This document shows, piece by piece, positions 42,371 through 54,586 of a stretch of 64,000 nucleotides of DNA. This DNA comes from Cycas panzhihuaensis. Taxonomy: Eukaryota; Cycadophyta. The first letter of the stretch is position 1. Each line of letters begins with the position of its first letter. Where the stretch lies: positions 207,769,741 through 207,833,740 of the forward strand of contig CM041465.1 in NCBI GenBank assembly GCA_023213395.1. The letters run 5' to 3'. Under the pieces are notes generated by a model, which was not told the origin of the DNA, did not search any database, and worked only from the letters and a program-made list of their open reading frames with translations. The translations under genes and the position numbers were made by a program.

Positions 42371-42383
42371 GGCAACAGAACCA
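42371..42383 (-). promoter_or_regulatory. Putative primer-binding site of Gypsy-D
   Basis: The minus strand reads TGGTTCTGTTGCC, 1 nt from the LTR end. It differs from the tRNA-Met sites elsewhere in the window. It resembles the TGGCGCCGTTGCC type known from Athila/Tat elements, with three differences. Confidence 0.55.
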
Positions 42384-42384
42384 A

Positions 42385-43218
42385 TGTTGACTTTATGAGG
42401 TATCTTATTACACTTATGAGATACCCCCACTCTCTTGTCAAGATTACACAGTGCTATAGTCTAGTTCGTGATCACATCAACATGGTTATTCACATACATT
42501 CCACAGATATTTCACAGAATCATACCACAATGGTATACAGTAGCACAGAATTCAACACATACTCAGCATTTCATCATCATAACACAAAGAATACACAACT
42601 TTCCACGTAACTCTTCCTTTTATTAAGTAATCAGTTCAATTACACAGAGGCTGGAATGCATTCCTGTGCATTCCAGTAGCATACATTCCTTTCTGTTACA
42701 TGCGTACCCAGATGGTACTTATCATACAATGCTGCTCCAACCCGCTGTCATACGTGCTGGCTTCTGCACCTTTTCGTACCCGTGATAATCAGCTCTCACC
42801 CTAACCTGGTGGTTCATGCGTACCTCCTTAAGTACTCTTCTTGGTACCTTTTGGCTGAAGGGTTATGACCGTCATATAACTGCATTCTTCACCATAATGC
42901 ACTTTCATTAATCATTGGTTAAGCACTTTAACTAATGACTCTTTGGATCCATACGTCCGTACGTACGTCTGGCAGCTTCACAGGCCTTCATTGGTCCCTT
43001 TGTCGTACGTACCGCTTCCGTTCGGTTCCATTCCTTCGCTGGTATGTCTACATCATATGTGTTCGCTCAGTGCACGCACTGTCATAATGCACTGTAATGC
43101 TAATTTCTTCACTATTTTGCCTCGTGCGTACCTCTGTACGGTCCGTACCTGCACGTCTTAGGTTACCCGACCTACCTCTAGTCTTCTCATAGCCATAGGA
43201 TCACTTTATACCCAAACA
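42385..43218 (-). repeat. Gypsy-D 5' LTR (834 bp)
   Basis: Partner of 32641-33468 with the same orientation and TGTTGACTT start on the plus strand. The end CCCAAACA carries one change from the other copy. Copia-E leader resumes at 43219. Confidence 0.9.
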
Positions 43219-44442
43219 CACACACCAAAAAATAATGGTTTTTAAATTGATATGCTTGTGATTTTAGCCTTTTGTGCATCACAATACTCATTTCCTGTCA
43301 CCACACAAGGAGCCTAATGAGTAAAACATGAAAATTTCACCTTAAATGCTTAAAATTCATTAAAAACAATGGTGTTTTAAGCACTAAAAGTGCATGCAAA
43401 TTTTTATGTGTTTATTAGTGTGATTTACACACTAAAACAAACGATAAAATGCTCTTTTTGAAAAAGAAAGTTAATGAACATTAGAAAATGTCCAAACTTT
43501 TAAAATGCCATATGCTTAGTAGATTCCAAAGTTCATAACCTAAAGTTATAAACTATTGAAAAACATCGAATTTCTTTTAATATTGCATCAAGCGACGACG
43601 CCACATGCGCAAATCAAACAAATCCTTCATTTATGATTGATTTTCAATTGAAATCATGTTTTGAGTGTGAGTTTGATGCATGAAATGATGATTTGAGGTG
43701 CTCTCGAGTTGTGGAGGGAGTTTGCATGTGTTTGCAAGTTGCAAGGTCCGTGGGACATTGCACAACCGCCAAATGAGAGCCACCAAACCTAGCCAAGTCA
43801 TGCAAAGAAAGAGAGGCACAAAGTGAAAACGAATGCCATCAATGCAGGGAACAACCTTCAGGAGATCTTCCAAATGGCAGTTAAGTAAGGAGCACAAAAC
43901 CAGAAGTTAGTTGCCTAGCCAACTTTAGTGATGCCCAACAATGGAGATGCGCCCAGTCAAAGAAGGGCAGCTAGCAAAAGAACCACAAAAACAATTTACT
44001 TCTTTTCTGGCCCTACAAACTGAAACAAGAAGAAAAAAAAATTGCATTATTTTCTCTACAACAAAGCTACCACATACATGGATGGAGACACCTGGGGACA
44101 AAAAAAAAAAGGGGCAGCCACTGATTTCTAGTGAGAGGAGCCCTTGTTTTTTTCTTTTGTTTTTACCTTCACTATCTTGTCACATGAAAAAATGGAGAGC
44201 TACAAAACATATATTTTTTTGCACACATCAAAGTTCAAAAAAAATTGCAATTTTTATCAATATTCAACCCTCACAAGAAATTTCAAAATATTGAATATCA
44301 AGCCTTCAACATATTAAAAAAATCAAATTTTAATTTTGAAATTTGAGAGGATACCATAAAACTACTCCTTTGGATCGCCTTCATATGACAAAGGTCATCA
44401 CCAAAAAGGAGAAGTAAACTCACCTTTGCGAAATCCCCGACA
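43219..44442 (-). other. Copia-E leader, LTR-proximal part
   Basis: About 1.2 kb of AT-rich non-coding sequence separates Gypsy-D from the Copia-E primer site. Added to 32082-32640 it gives a leader of about 1.8 kb, like that of Copia-D. A small open frame at 43631-43897 shows no family resemblance. Confidence 0.65.
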
Positions 44443-44456
44443 CTGCTCTCATACCA
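44443..44456 (-). promoter_or_regulatory. Primer-binding site of Copia-E
   Basis: The minus strand reads TGGTATGAGAGCAG, one base from the TGGTATCAGAGC consensus, with a 3-nt spacer to the LTR. Confidence 0.82.
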
Positions 44457-44459
44457 AAA

Positions 44460-44966
44460 TAAAAAAAGGAAGGATGAAGGATTTAGTGGGATAGAGGAAG
44501 GACATAAATTGAACAAGAAATTAATCAACTCTCATAACCGAGAATGAAAATAGAAGCATTAAGCACATATGAAAAAATGGAGGAGGTAGAATTACCCTAC
44601 ACTCCAAACCCTTGGAATTACTCCTGCGACATAACAATGAACTCACAAAAACTACAATACTATACATGAGAGAAAGCTCTCATTATATAGGTGTGAGTGT
44701 TCATAGGATCATGACACGTCACACATCTAACATAGAAGAATTCAATTGGAACGCTCTTTCTTGAATACAGAAGATGGTGATACTTGTCGCACATCAATAA
44801 AGTTGACTTATTCACATAAAACATGTGAATAAGTGACTTAAGTAAAAAGTGCATTTAACTTTACAAAAGTGCACTTTAGCATAAAGGATAAAGTGACAAA
44901 TATTTTATGACTCAAAGATGAAATATAAAGGTCAAGATTTAATGCTAAAACATGAAGGTTCTAACA
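44460..44966 (-). repeat. Copia-E 5' LTR (507 bp)
   Basis: On the minus strand it begins TGTTAGAACCTTCATG. It carries the 12-bp-arm hairpin (44806-44834) and aligns with 27493-27980. Its inner end has lost the TG/CA dinucleotide (TA on the plus strand). The flank TTGAC (44967-44971) pairs with TTAAC at 27488. Confidence 0.87.
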
Positions 44967-45704
44967 TTGACTTCCACCAACTAGTAAAATATTGATAAAC
45001 ATAGAACCAACTTCATTTAGCCATTTAGGCTTGTCACAAGAAGTGTTGCATCACTTGGTTAGGCACAATTGACGCAAAGTAGACTTCTAGGACCAAGTGA
45101 ATGAGATAGATACAATGGTACAAGCTAGAGCAGAAGTGGTGGCTCTACACTTCTTAATCTATAAGAACCTCATCTTTTCATTTCTTTTGTTGCTTTATGT
45201 GGAGGAGGGATTGTAAAGCTTCTTTGAGGTAAGTGGAAAGATAATATCCATTAACATAACTAGTAGCAAAGGGACTGCAAAGCTTCTTTGTGGTAAATTG
45301 ACAGGCAATATCCATTAATATAACTTGTAGCTAAGGGATAGTTGCTTGATTGATAAAGTTAGGATTAATTGTGTTCCTCTACTATGAAAGGAGTAAATTA
45401 TTTCTTCTTCCTTTCATCTTCCTATTGTACATTATAACACTTTGTTGCTCACTGATAAGTGTTGTACTGGTAATCTAAATTTAAAAAATTTAGATTATCA
45501 AGGGCAATCCCTCAATCATGAGAGGTCTATGAGGTTCTTGATAGAGAGGTTGCCTTCGATGGTATGTGATTGAGTAGAATCAAGCTGGTGCCTACAAATG
45601 GGGAGGATGCATGCCTTGTACTAGGTTGCTCCACCTTGTATGGTAAGTGATTCTAAAATAGGGTGTTCTGCTATGTTCATTGAACCTCATTCTACATTAT
45701 TTTC
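44967..45704. other. Spacer between Copia-E and Copia-F
   Basis: No gene seen. It contains the 64-bp tandem pair listed separately and ends with TTTTC (45700-45704), the left target duplication of Copia-F. Confidence 0.5.
45207..45334. repeat. 64-bp tandem pair
   Basis: Two units starting GGGATTGTAAAGCTTC (45207) and GGGACTGCAAAGCTTC (45271) align over their length with about ten differences. Confidence 0.8.
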
Positions 45705-45889
45705 TGTTAAATTTTTGACAAATATAATGTGAGAAATGGTTGATGCATTATGGTGGAAGAAATGCCTCCTTAAATATACATGACAGAATACAACCATTAC
45801 AAAGTAAACTGTAATCAAAGATTTTGAGAATGGCACGTCAATCCTACATTACCCCTTAAAGACCTAGGATAAAACATTATATTCTAACA
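45705..45889 (-). repeat. Copia-F 3' LTR (185 bp, internally deleted)
   Basis: The ends are TGTTA and TAACA on the plus strand. Compared with the 5' LTR it lacks about 31 bp (after CCTACATT) and one copy of a 7-bp GAGAAAT repeat. The polypurine tract is the complement of 45890-45898. Left flank TTTTC is repeated at 50931-50935. Confidence 0.9.
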
Positions 45890-45898
45890 CCCTCTCTT

Positions 45899-47370
45899 AA
45901 TGTTTTATCCTTTTTAATCCTATTCTATCTCTAAGTATTTGAAACTTATCTCTGCTAAGTGGTTTTGTCAGAATATCTGCAATTTGTTTCATTGTGGGAT
46001 AGGATGTTAAATCAACTTCTTTGCTTTGCACCTTCTCCCATCTGAAGTGACAATGTACTTCTATGTGCTTTGTTTGTGCATGGAGAATAGGATTCTTGGT
46101 CAATTTGATAGCACTTTGATTATCACAATTCAGTTATGTTGGCCCTTGCTGCTGTTGATTCAAGTCTGCTAGAAGTTGTCTTAACCAGATGGCTTCACAG
46201 GCTACATTGACTGCAAATTTGTATTCAACTTTTGTTGAAGAAAGTGCAACTATTGCATGTCCTTTACTGTTCCATGAAATGATTGAAGGTCCTAGGAAGA
46301 AACAATATCCACTTGTGGATTTTCTTTGTTTTTTATCTCCAACCCAATCTGAGTCACAAAATCCTAACAATTAAGGTGACTTCTTCTTTGGATAGTCCCG
46401 TTTCAAATACAACTATTCCTTTTAGATACCTTACAATTCTTTTAGTTGCTTTCTAGTGTTTTACCTTTGGCTCCTGCATGTATCTTGAGACTAGTCCCAC
46501 AGAAAGTGAGATATTGGGCTTAGTGGTAGTAAGGTAGATCAGACTACCAATCAATTGTCTATACATAGTGGTATCAGCTTGGGGTTCTTCTTCACTAGGA
46601 ACCAAATTACAATTTATCTCCATGGGGGTTGCATAAGTGTTGCAACTTTCTATTTGGAATTTAGTCAATAAGTCCTTGATGTACTTAGTTTAGGATAGTG
46701 TGATTGAGCCATGATTTTAACTGACTTCTATTCCCAGATAATAACTTAGAAGTCCTAAGTCAGTCATCTCAAATTCCTTTTCTAGTTGACTCTTGATATT
46801 TGTGATTGATTCATCATCACTTCCTGTAAGAATCATATCATCTACATATACAACTATTATAGTAATCAACCCATTCCTTTTTCTTATATACAGGCTTGAG
46901 TCTGAGCTTCCTCAAAGAAAACCATTTTGACAAAGATGTTTGTCCAACTTGGCATACTAGGCACGAGGGCCCTGTTTCAGCCCATACAAGGCTTTCTTCA
47001 ACTTGCAGACCAGATGTTCTTCTCCTTCTTCGATGTATCCTTCTAGCTACTTCATGTAGACTTCCTCACTTAGTTCCCTGTTCAGGAAGGCACTTTTCAC
47101 GTCCAACTGATAAACTTTCCAATTTTGTCGGGCTTCTAAGGCAATCATTGTTCTTATAGTGTTTAGTTTGGCGACAGGGAAAAATGTTTCTTTAAAGTCT
47201 ACTCCAGTTGTCTATGTATAGCCTTTTGCTACAAGCCTGGCTTTGTGTTTTTCTATTTTGCCGTTAGCCCTTTCTTTGAGTTTATAGATCCATCTGCAGT
47301 TAACCACTGGTTTATTGGGAGGTAATTCAACTAGTTCCCAAGTCTAATTTTTTACAATGGAGTTCATTTC
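45899..47370 (-). pseudogene. Copia-F reverse transcriptase and RNase H
   Basis: From left to right on the complement: DILTKPLSRDKFQIL, TKNPILHAQTKHIEVHCHF, GFCDSDWVGDKKQRKSTSGY (RNase H Asp), VACEAIWLRQLLADL, MEINCNLVPSEEEP, VVYVDDMIL near 46845 (catalytic pair) and the [11 protein letters not shown] region near 47090-47120. Frames are broken in several places. It is closely related to Copia-B but has a longer internal region. Confidence 0.84.
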
Positions 47371-48460
47371 TAAATCTATTGTTGTTCTCCATTCAATCTA
47401 TCCTTTTGCTTTTTCAAAAAATTGTGGTTCAACACTGTTGTACAAGGCTCGATGTCTCTGACTTCTAGTTTTGTGTGAAAATATATCTCCTTTTCCTTCC
47501 TCGATGGTTTTGATATACCATCTTGGTGCTTTCTTTTCTTTCTTTGGTTCTTCTTCAGTGATTGAACCTTTAAACGGTTGTTTCTCTCCTTCAAATTATG
47601 AGCCTTCATGTAATACTTCCAGGATTTTCCTTCAGATGATGAGCCTTCATGTGATGCTTCTGGGATTTCTTCTAGGGTTAGCCCAGATGTTTCCTCTATG
47701 GAATTTCTTGAGGCATTACCTTTGGCATTTCTTGAATTTGGGACTAGCTATATATGGCATCTTCTTCATTGAACACAACGACTCTACTCACATAGATCTT
47801 ATTAGTCTTAGGATTTATGCATTTGTAGGCCTTCGAATTCTTGTTGTATCCTATCATGATACATTCTATGCTCTTGGATTCAAGTTTTGACCTCCTTTTG
47901 CTAGGTATGTGGACAAAGGCTTTACACCCAAATACCTTTAAATTACTCACGTTAGGTTTTCTACCTATCCATGCTTCCTCTAGCGTGATCTATTCTAGTG
48001 CCCTTGTAGGACTTTGATTTATCAAGTAGAATGTTGTGCTTATTGCTTCTGTCCAGTAGGTTTTTGAAACCTGCTTCCCATAGACCATGCTCTAAGTTGT
48101 TTCCATAATGGTTCTGTTTTTCCTCTTTGCAACCCCATTGGATTGAGGTGTATAGGGGGTTGTAAATTGTCTACGTATCCCATTTATTTTGTAAAGTTCA
48201 AGAATTCTTTTGAAATATACTCACCACCACCATCATACCTAATGCATTTTATTTTGACTCCTGATTCTAATTCTACTTCTGCTTTAAATTCTTTAAAAGT
48301 CTTAAAGACTTCTAATTTGTTGTAGAGAAAATAAACCCACACCTTCTTAGTAAGATCATCAATAAATATTAGGAAATACCTGCATCCATTGATTTGAATG
48401 TGAAGTAAAAGGTCCACATAAGTTTGTATGGACTAACTCTAACTTGTTTTGAGCTCGCTA
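47371..48460 (-). pseudogene. Copia-F integrase and linker
   Basis: The acidic linker with RSQRHRALYNSVEP-like text lies at 47376-47740. The integrase C-terminus SNLKVFGCKAFVHIPSKRRS, ECIMIGYNKNSKAYKCI and KIYVSRVVVFNEED is at 47744-47950. The core CRYFLIFIDDLTKKVWVYFL and KCIRYDGGGEYISKEFL is at 48184-48417, with the second catalytic Asp retained (YDGGGEY). Confidence 0.83.
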
Positions 48461-49075
48461 CTCGCTTTCTCTTAATGGAAGCCGACGTTGCTTTTCGAAC
48501 TGACATCCTTTACAAATAAAATTATCAGATGTGATGGAAGCCAATCCATTAACCATTCCTCCTTTTTGCATTAACTTTAATTTATCTAAAGGAAGATGAC
48601 CATAATTCAAATGCAACATTTTATCATTAATATCAAAATTTACAACAGTACAAACTTTTACATCCATATTAAAGATTACAGGATCAGAGAGTAGCCTATA
48701 CAGGTCATTACTTCTTATGCCTTTTGCAATTACATTACCATTATTTTTCATATCCAAGATATAGCAATTCCCTTCTTCATCAAAAATTGTTCTTAGCTTT
48801 TTCTTGCTAAGCTATGATATTGAGAAAGGATTCATTTTTAATCTTGGTACAAGGAGTACATTTCCAATTTTCTTTATATTGCCTTGTAGATTGACAGCTA
48901 TAGTTCCAACTACTTTTATATCCAAGGGATACTTGCCTCCCAACTAAACTGATTTGTCGATGGTGTAATGTTGGAGCGGCTCGAACCAATCTTCTCTATT
49001 GGTCATATGTCAGGATGCTCCTAAGTCAATGTACCATATATCCTTGTCTTGAAGACCTACAGTGAGAGAAACAAT
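48458..49075 (-). pseudogene. Copia-F protease and GAG-pre-integrase
   Basis: The protease start near 48990-49055 reads IWYIDLGAS*HMTNREDWFE: Asp-Ser-Gly has become Asp-Leu-Gly and an Arg codon has become TGA. The pre-integrase part reads MLHLNYGHLPLDKLKLMQKG, then FICKGCQFEKQRRLPLRES. It is highly similar to Copia-B 13700-14280. Confidence 0.82.
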
Positions 49076-50024
49076 GAATGTTGTTTCCTCCTCTTCTTCT
49101 TCTATGAGCTCCTTACTGTAGTTTCCTACCAGTCACTTCCCTCTCTGAATATTAGCTCTCCTTTGGGGGCATTGGTACAGATAGTGTTCTAACTGACCAT
49201 AGTGATAGCAAAGATCAAATGCCCTACAAGAACTTGAAATATGACCAGGCTTACCACAATTGTAAGATATTCTTGCATCCCTTAGAATTGTGTGTCCTCG
49301 TTCCCTACTGTCTTGCCACCGCCCATGGGGAGGATTCCTACCTTTTGGTGTTCGTCCTCTTCCTCTGGATTGACTCCGTCCTCTGGGTCCCAAATTTAGC
49401 CTAGTTACAAAAATGTCATCTATTCCTATTGAGTCTTCATAGCATTTATTTCTTTACTCTTGTCTTAACAATAAACCAGTTAGAGTATCAAGAGTCATCT
49501 TGTCAATCTGGTTATTGTTTGTTATGGTGTTGACAGTAACATCAAATGATTTTGGCAATTTACTTGCTATCATCTCCGCTACTTCTTGTTTTGAGATAGT
49601 GGGCCCAACACTTGAGAGATCATTTCTTATTAAAATCATCTTATGTATAAAATCAGATACTATATCTGATTTCGTCATATATAGCTTGAATAATTCCTCC
49701 TTGAGTACAATTATTCTGGCCGTGTTCTTCTGGCTATAAACATTTTCAAAGTATTTCCATATTGCGGAGGAAGAGGTTAATTTTTCCACATAGATGAGAA
49801 GTGGATTAGAAATTGAAAGTTTTAGAATTATTACTCCAACATTGTCTCTTTCTTCCCAGTTTGCTAAATTTGGACTTGTAGTAGCAGGCTTTGCTTCAGT
49901 CCCATTAGCAATACCCCAAGCATTTTTGGCTCTCAATAATGTTTCTATCTTAATTTTCTGGGCATGATAATTTGTGTCGGTTTAATTTGTCCTGGTCTGA
50001 CAAAGCTAGAATTGATGAAGCCAT
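49076..50024 (-). pseudogene. Copia-F gag
   Basis: The start at 50024 reads MASSILALSDQDKLN. The body, open from 49936 to 49454, contains LLRAKNAWGIANGTEAKP, SSAIWKYFENVYSQKNTARI, LFKLYMTKSDIVSDFIHKM and IASKLPKSFDVTVNTI (UBN2-type Gag). At 49133-49393 a basic RGRGR stretch is followed by two degenerate knuckles: SYNCGKPGHISSSC, with the first Cys lost, and CYHYGQLEHYLYQC, with the second Cys lost. Copia-B has lost this whole region. Confidence 0.85.
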
Positions 50025-50691
50025 TTCCAAAAGAAGAAACTAAATCTGAGGTGATATGGCTGTACAAATATACAGAATTCCATACGGAACCCTAACTGTA
50101 CGGATAGGTACAAAATGTACCTCAAGAGAAAGATCTTTTCGAGAGGATTATAGATCTATGGTTATTTTTCCAAAACAATCTTTAGATTGTGAGAACAATA
50201 GCGCAAAAACTCGAAATGGGTGACTAGGCTTTAGGAGAAAATTGGTTAAAAATCACTGTATCTTTCACCAAATTCTAAAAAATCAGACTTCATTGCCTTG
50301 AATCACTAGAACATAGAGTATGCGAGTGAATTTACCTAGAAATTTGGGCTATTTTTGAAGAAATCCAATGAAGTGACTCCAAACCCGCACAGACTGCTAA
50401 ATAGGGCAAAACTACCTCAAAATACGCTTCGATGACTTCAAGCCAGTTGAGAGAAGTGATCCTTGAGTCACAATCTACTTGCTGGTCAAATTTTACTTGA
50501 TTCTAAGAACTTTCAAAAAATTTCATCCGTATAAATCCGTACAATTTAAGGTCTAGGACTCTCTCTCTTCCTCTAGAGATTTCAACTCCTTCTTCCTCCA
50601 GTAGGTACTTTAATCCTTGAATCCTTCTTCAATGTCATTCACAATGACTGAACTTTCTCCCTTTTCTTCCTCCTTCGGAAGGTTAGACTAA
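50025..50691 (-). other. Copia-F leader
   Basis: About 670 bp of non-coding sequence lies between gag and the primer site. It is shorter than the leaders of Copia-D and Copia-E and lacks their conserved 20-nt motif. Confidence 0.7.
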
Positions 50692-50706
50692 CCTGTTTTG
50701 ATACCA
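50692..50706 (-). promoter_or_regulatory. Primer-binding site of Copia-F
   Basis: The minus strand reads TGGTATCAAAACAGG, directly abutting the LTR as in Copia-B. Confidence 0.87.
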
Positions 50707-50930
50707 TGTTAAATTCTAGACAAATATAATGTGAGAAATGAGAAATGGTTGATGCATTATGGTGGACGAAATGCCTCCTTAAATATACATCACAAAAACA
50801 ACCACTACAAAGAAAACTATAATCGAAGATTTTGAGAATGATACATATCAATCCTACATTAGGAGTTACATATTGAGGGGTTTATAATATTACCCCATAA
50901 AGACCTAGGATAAAACATTATATTCTAACA
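50707..50930 (-). repeat. Copia-F 5' LTR (224 bp)
   Basis: On the minus strand it begins TGTTAGAATATAATG, identical to Copia-B, and ends TTTAACA. TTTTC (50931-50935) follows, giving an exact 5-bp target duplication with 45700-45704. Confidence 0.93.
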
Positions 50931-50935
50931 TTTTC

Positions 50936-52429
50936 ATCATTTTGAAATACTAGAAGAGCTTCTTCTCATGTGTGGTTTGTACTGAATATACACACCCCTT
51001 GCTTGTGGGGTAGACTAGTAGTTTACATTGACTTAATTGAAGAATGATTTGAAGGCCATTCCAAAAATCTCCTCAATAACACAAGGGGCAAACCAACATT
51101 GCTTGCAAATTGAGGTTAGTGGAACAAGGCAAACTAATTGCAACACAGCAACAACAATTGCCATGCCAACTACATATTTATGGTTAATCATGGATTGTTA
51201 ATGAAAAGTTCATAGTTATGTAACAAGAAAGCATGTTGTATAGGTACCACTAGATGGAGACCTTTTGGTTTGCACCTATTGGTTTGCCATTTGTAGGTCA
51301 TTTCCCCAACTTGCTGGATGGAGTTCCAAGACAATTATTCACATTGTAGTGTGTAAAACTACACAAATGTACTATTTGAAACCTTGAATGCATTTTGGGT
51401 TATGGCCAACCATATAGCATTTGTGCGTAACTTGTGCGAACTGAGCAATATTTATATGCCTATGTTTTAGCAATGCACTCCAGCTAAGCACAAACCAAAT
51501 AACACGTCAGCTTTGGTACAGGGATGTGCAGTTGGTTAGCTTACAGAGTGATAGTTCAGCCATGACACTGAAGGTAGGCCAACCTATCTGTCAGAGCAAG
51601 CAGGATGGGATGGAGCATTTAGTCACATGCTAGTGCTACAGACTACTGTAGAGATTAGTTAGTATGTTGTTATGTATTGTAATACAATAAAGGTCTTAAT
51701 GTAAGGGCATGTATGAAGAATGGCACAAATGTAAAGTGACCCTTATTATGTTTAAAGAGCGAACACTTACACCAGTTTGGTGTGAAAGCTCAGTATTGTG
51801 TAACAGCATAATGCCTATTTCTGTCATCAATGCAATAACCAGAGTTACAGAATCCTCTTCTATGCTATGTACCAATGCAAATAGTGTTTCTTGTGCCTCA
51901 CTGTATGTTATTGTGAATGCTAATTGTCAATATACAGCACTGATGGTAGGTAGACATTATAAGAAGTCTTCCATAGGCCTTGTGAGTATCAGTGGTAGTC
52001 AAAATATAAGACCGACCAGAATGTACTCTACATATGCTCAGCCATGTGCAACCACCCTTAGAATGTGGAGCATCTGTCATAGGTCCTCACCAGTTTAAAG
52101 AGTATATGTTTGTAACCTGAAACTTGTGAGAGATGTACTTCTACTTGTAAGTGACTATGAAAACTGCATGGCAAAATGAGAGACTGCAATAACAAGACAG
52201 CCAAGACAGATTGCTGTCTTTTTCCTTGGGATGACAAGTGACATGGACAACAAATTTTTAACATAAATTTGGGCAAGTAAGGTTGTAAAATGGATGGAAA
52301 AGTAACTAATAAACAATGCATAAAGCCAAACAGGGTGAATAAAATTCAGATAATGAACTATTTTCATTAAGTATTCTAATGCAACGAAAATAAAAATAAA
52401 ACTCTAGTTATTCTTAAATCATCGCATAC
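50936..52429. other. Low-copy-looking spacer or intron
   Basis: No transposon motif is seen. A 129-codon frame at 51709-52098 (+) has no recognisable domain. If the exon at 52430-52664 is real, part of this stretch would be its downstream intron on the minus strand. Confidence 0.4.
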
Positions 52430-52664
52430 CTTTGATGTTGAAAAGAAAGCAAGTCCATACTGCTCCAATGGATTCTCATAACCTCGAATTCTCTTACCCC
52501 AAATTGTCACAAGTATCACAAGTGCACCATAGAGACCTGCAATAGCTGCACAACCTACAACACCCCCAGTTCTGTGCAGAGTCCATTGTTGTAGAAGCGT
52601 TGGAAGTAGAGGTACCACTACTGGAGACCAAAGAAGTAGTGCCATGCAAGCAAATCCAATCAAC
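52430..52664 (-). CDS. Exon of a host gene: membrane protein, EMB8/CAAX-protease-like suspected
   Basis: A 235-bp minus-strand block is bounded by an acceptor (TTACAG before 52664) and a donor (GTATGC just left of 52430). It encodes 78 codons with no stop: two hydrophobic segments (IGFACMALLLWSPVVVPLL and GCAAIAGLYGALVILVTIW) followed by a basic loop GKRIRGYENPLEQYGL. The loop recalls the plastid-targeted plant proteins that join an EMB8-type alpha/beta hydrolase to a CAAX-protease-like membrane region, but this is from memory. The exon starts with the last base of a codon and ends on a codon boundary. Neighbouring exons were not found, so introns must be long. Confidence 0.55.
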
Positions 52665-54586
52665 CTGTAACACCAAACTTATTGGTTCTTTGTCAACCAA
52701 AATAGTAGATGTCCCTCTAAGAAATTTTCCTTTTTTTTAAATAAATATTATGTAAAAATGGAAATGTAGAAAATAAAAAGTATATTAATTAAAAATATAT
52801 ACACAAAGCAAATAAGTGAAACCAAAATTACATATGAGAATGCCAAAAATTAAGAAAGATAGGTATCCAAACTCTCTAGAAAGAAAGTGACACTCTAAAA
52901 CTATCTTCATCTACAAAGCATTTTGTTCACATGGATGAAAGTATATTGCTCCTCCCAAGTTTACAGACTTGCATTTCACATGCTTTGCAAATTTGCATGT
53001 GGCAATTCAAATTTTGCTCTCATCAACTTTGAGTAGAGACTTTAGCATCCCACTTTGAGAGACCAATGCATATGTAGTATGTATTCATTAGAAGTGGAGA
53101 TTGAGGAATGCTTTGTCTTTAGATGCCTAGCTTTGTAACAATTCCAAAATTCCCCATGTAGAAATAACAAAAGGAATGCCTTGTCTAATCTTTCATGTAA
53201 ATAACTATACTTGGAATAAAGTCTACGATAACCATATTGAGATTCATCCATTCAACTTTTAAAAAATAGCGAACTGAAACATAGAATTTGCCCTTGCCCA
53301 ACTAGCTCTCTAGGACCTTCATTGTGAGCTTATTTATTAAATATAGATAAGCGATTGATACAAAGCTCGACAATACTCTTGTTCATGCAAATGTAGAGTG
53401 AAATAAACAACTAGATTAAAATATTACAAACTCAAGACTTGCATTTGAACTTTTTAACTTCTATGCCCTTTCATCTTTTGTGGCCTCTAACCTTTCAACT
53501 TGCAAGTCTCTTTTCCTTTTATGATTCTTTACCTTTTGACTTTTCAGCTTCTATAACCTTTCAGCTTAGTTGTCTCTTATATGTAGCGACCTTTCACCTT
53601 TTGCGCTAGCTTTCCTTCCAAGACTCTCCTCCCCACCTCTTCCTCTCTGAGTCTCCACAAGCATGGAGAATGAATATACATAGATATAATTGATTCAATA
53701 TACATAGATAGATGGGCAAAATATAGAGATTTTCTATTAATTTTTGGAAAACAGAGCAAAGATTACAATACGGTAAGATGCCACCCTCACATGGGGGCCT
53801 AATAATAGTGTACTAACCTTCCACTTGCTAATTCTTACTATTCTATATCTCTACAGCTCTCTTCTTGAAGTAAGCAAAAAACAAAAGCCTCTCCCCTCAT
53901 TGCAAAAGCCTCGCTGAGCACGTGTAGTTGTTGAGGGGAGCCTTTCTACTAACACTTCTCTTATTTGGTTAATGGTAGTCATAATAAATTGTTATTTGCT
54001 ACAATGTGACATGGCATAAGAGGAATATGTTGTCAAGTGTGAAATTCGAATTAGAACTTATAACAAATTATGGTGAAGGGTTTTTATCACTCCCCACTAG
54101 GGCATAGGTGTAGTCCTCCCTAGGAACCCTGCTAGAGACATGGTCCCTTAGAACCTCGTTTGAGGCTTTATTGAAAGAAGAATTATATATCAATAACCCT
54201 TCACATCATTTTGGATGACCCATCAACTTTAAACCCTTATTGCATGGCTGGTCAATGATCAACAAAGTTTAATACCATTAGTAGTATTCATATGGCCATT
54301 GTATGCATCTATACAACCCCCTTGCACTTTCCACTAGTAAGCATAAGTCCCCTAAGTCTTGATTTGTTCTTGTAAAATTTCTCCGCTTTCTAATGAGTCA
54401 CTACCCTCAATGGCTGACTCTATTGGTCAATATTGAAAATGTCTCATCTACCTAGAGGTAACACGTTCTCCAAAATCGACATGGACTTTATCCCTCAAAG
54501 ATCCCTGCAAAGCATGAATTTCAACCAGCCTAATCCATGTGCTTAAAAATGTATTCTACCATAAAGAATAAGCAACATGCATATAT
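52665..54586. other. Spacer or intron, nothing recognised
   Basis: AT-rich. If the exon at 52430 is real, this is its upstream intron. A CTTT-rich stretch with repeated CCTTTCA/CCTTTT words lies at about 53460-53600. No coding block or transposon motif is visible. Confidence 0.4.

Noticed and set aside
51709-52098. A 129-codon plus-strand frame
   Set aside because: No domain, weak codon structure, no supporting splice or start context. It could be chance in a 1.5-kb spacer.
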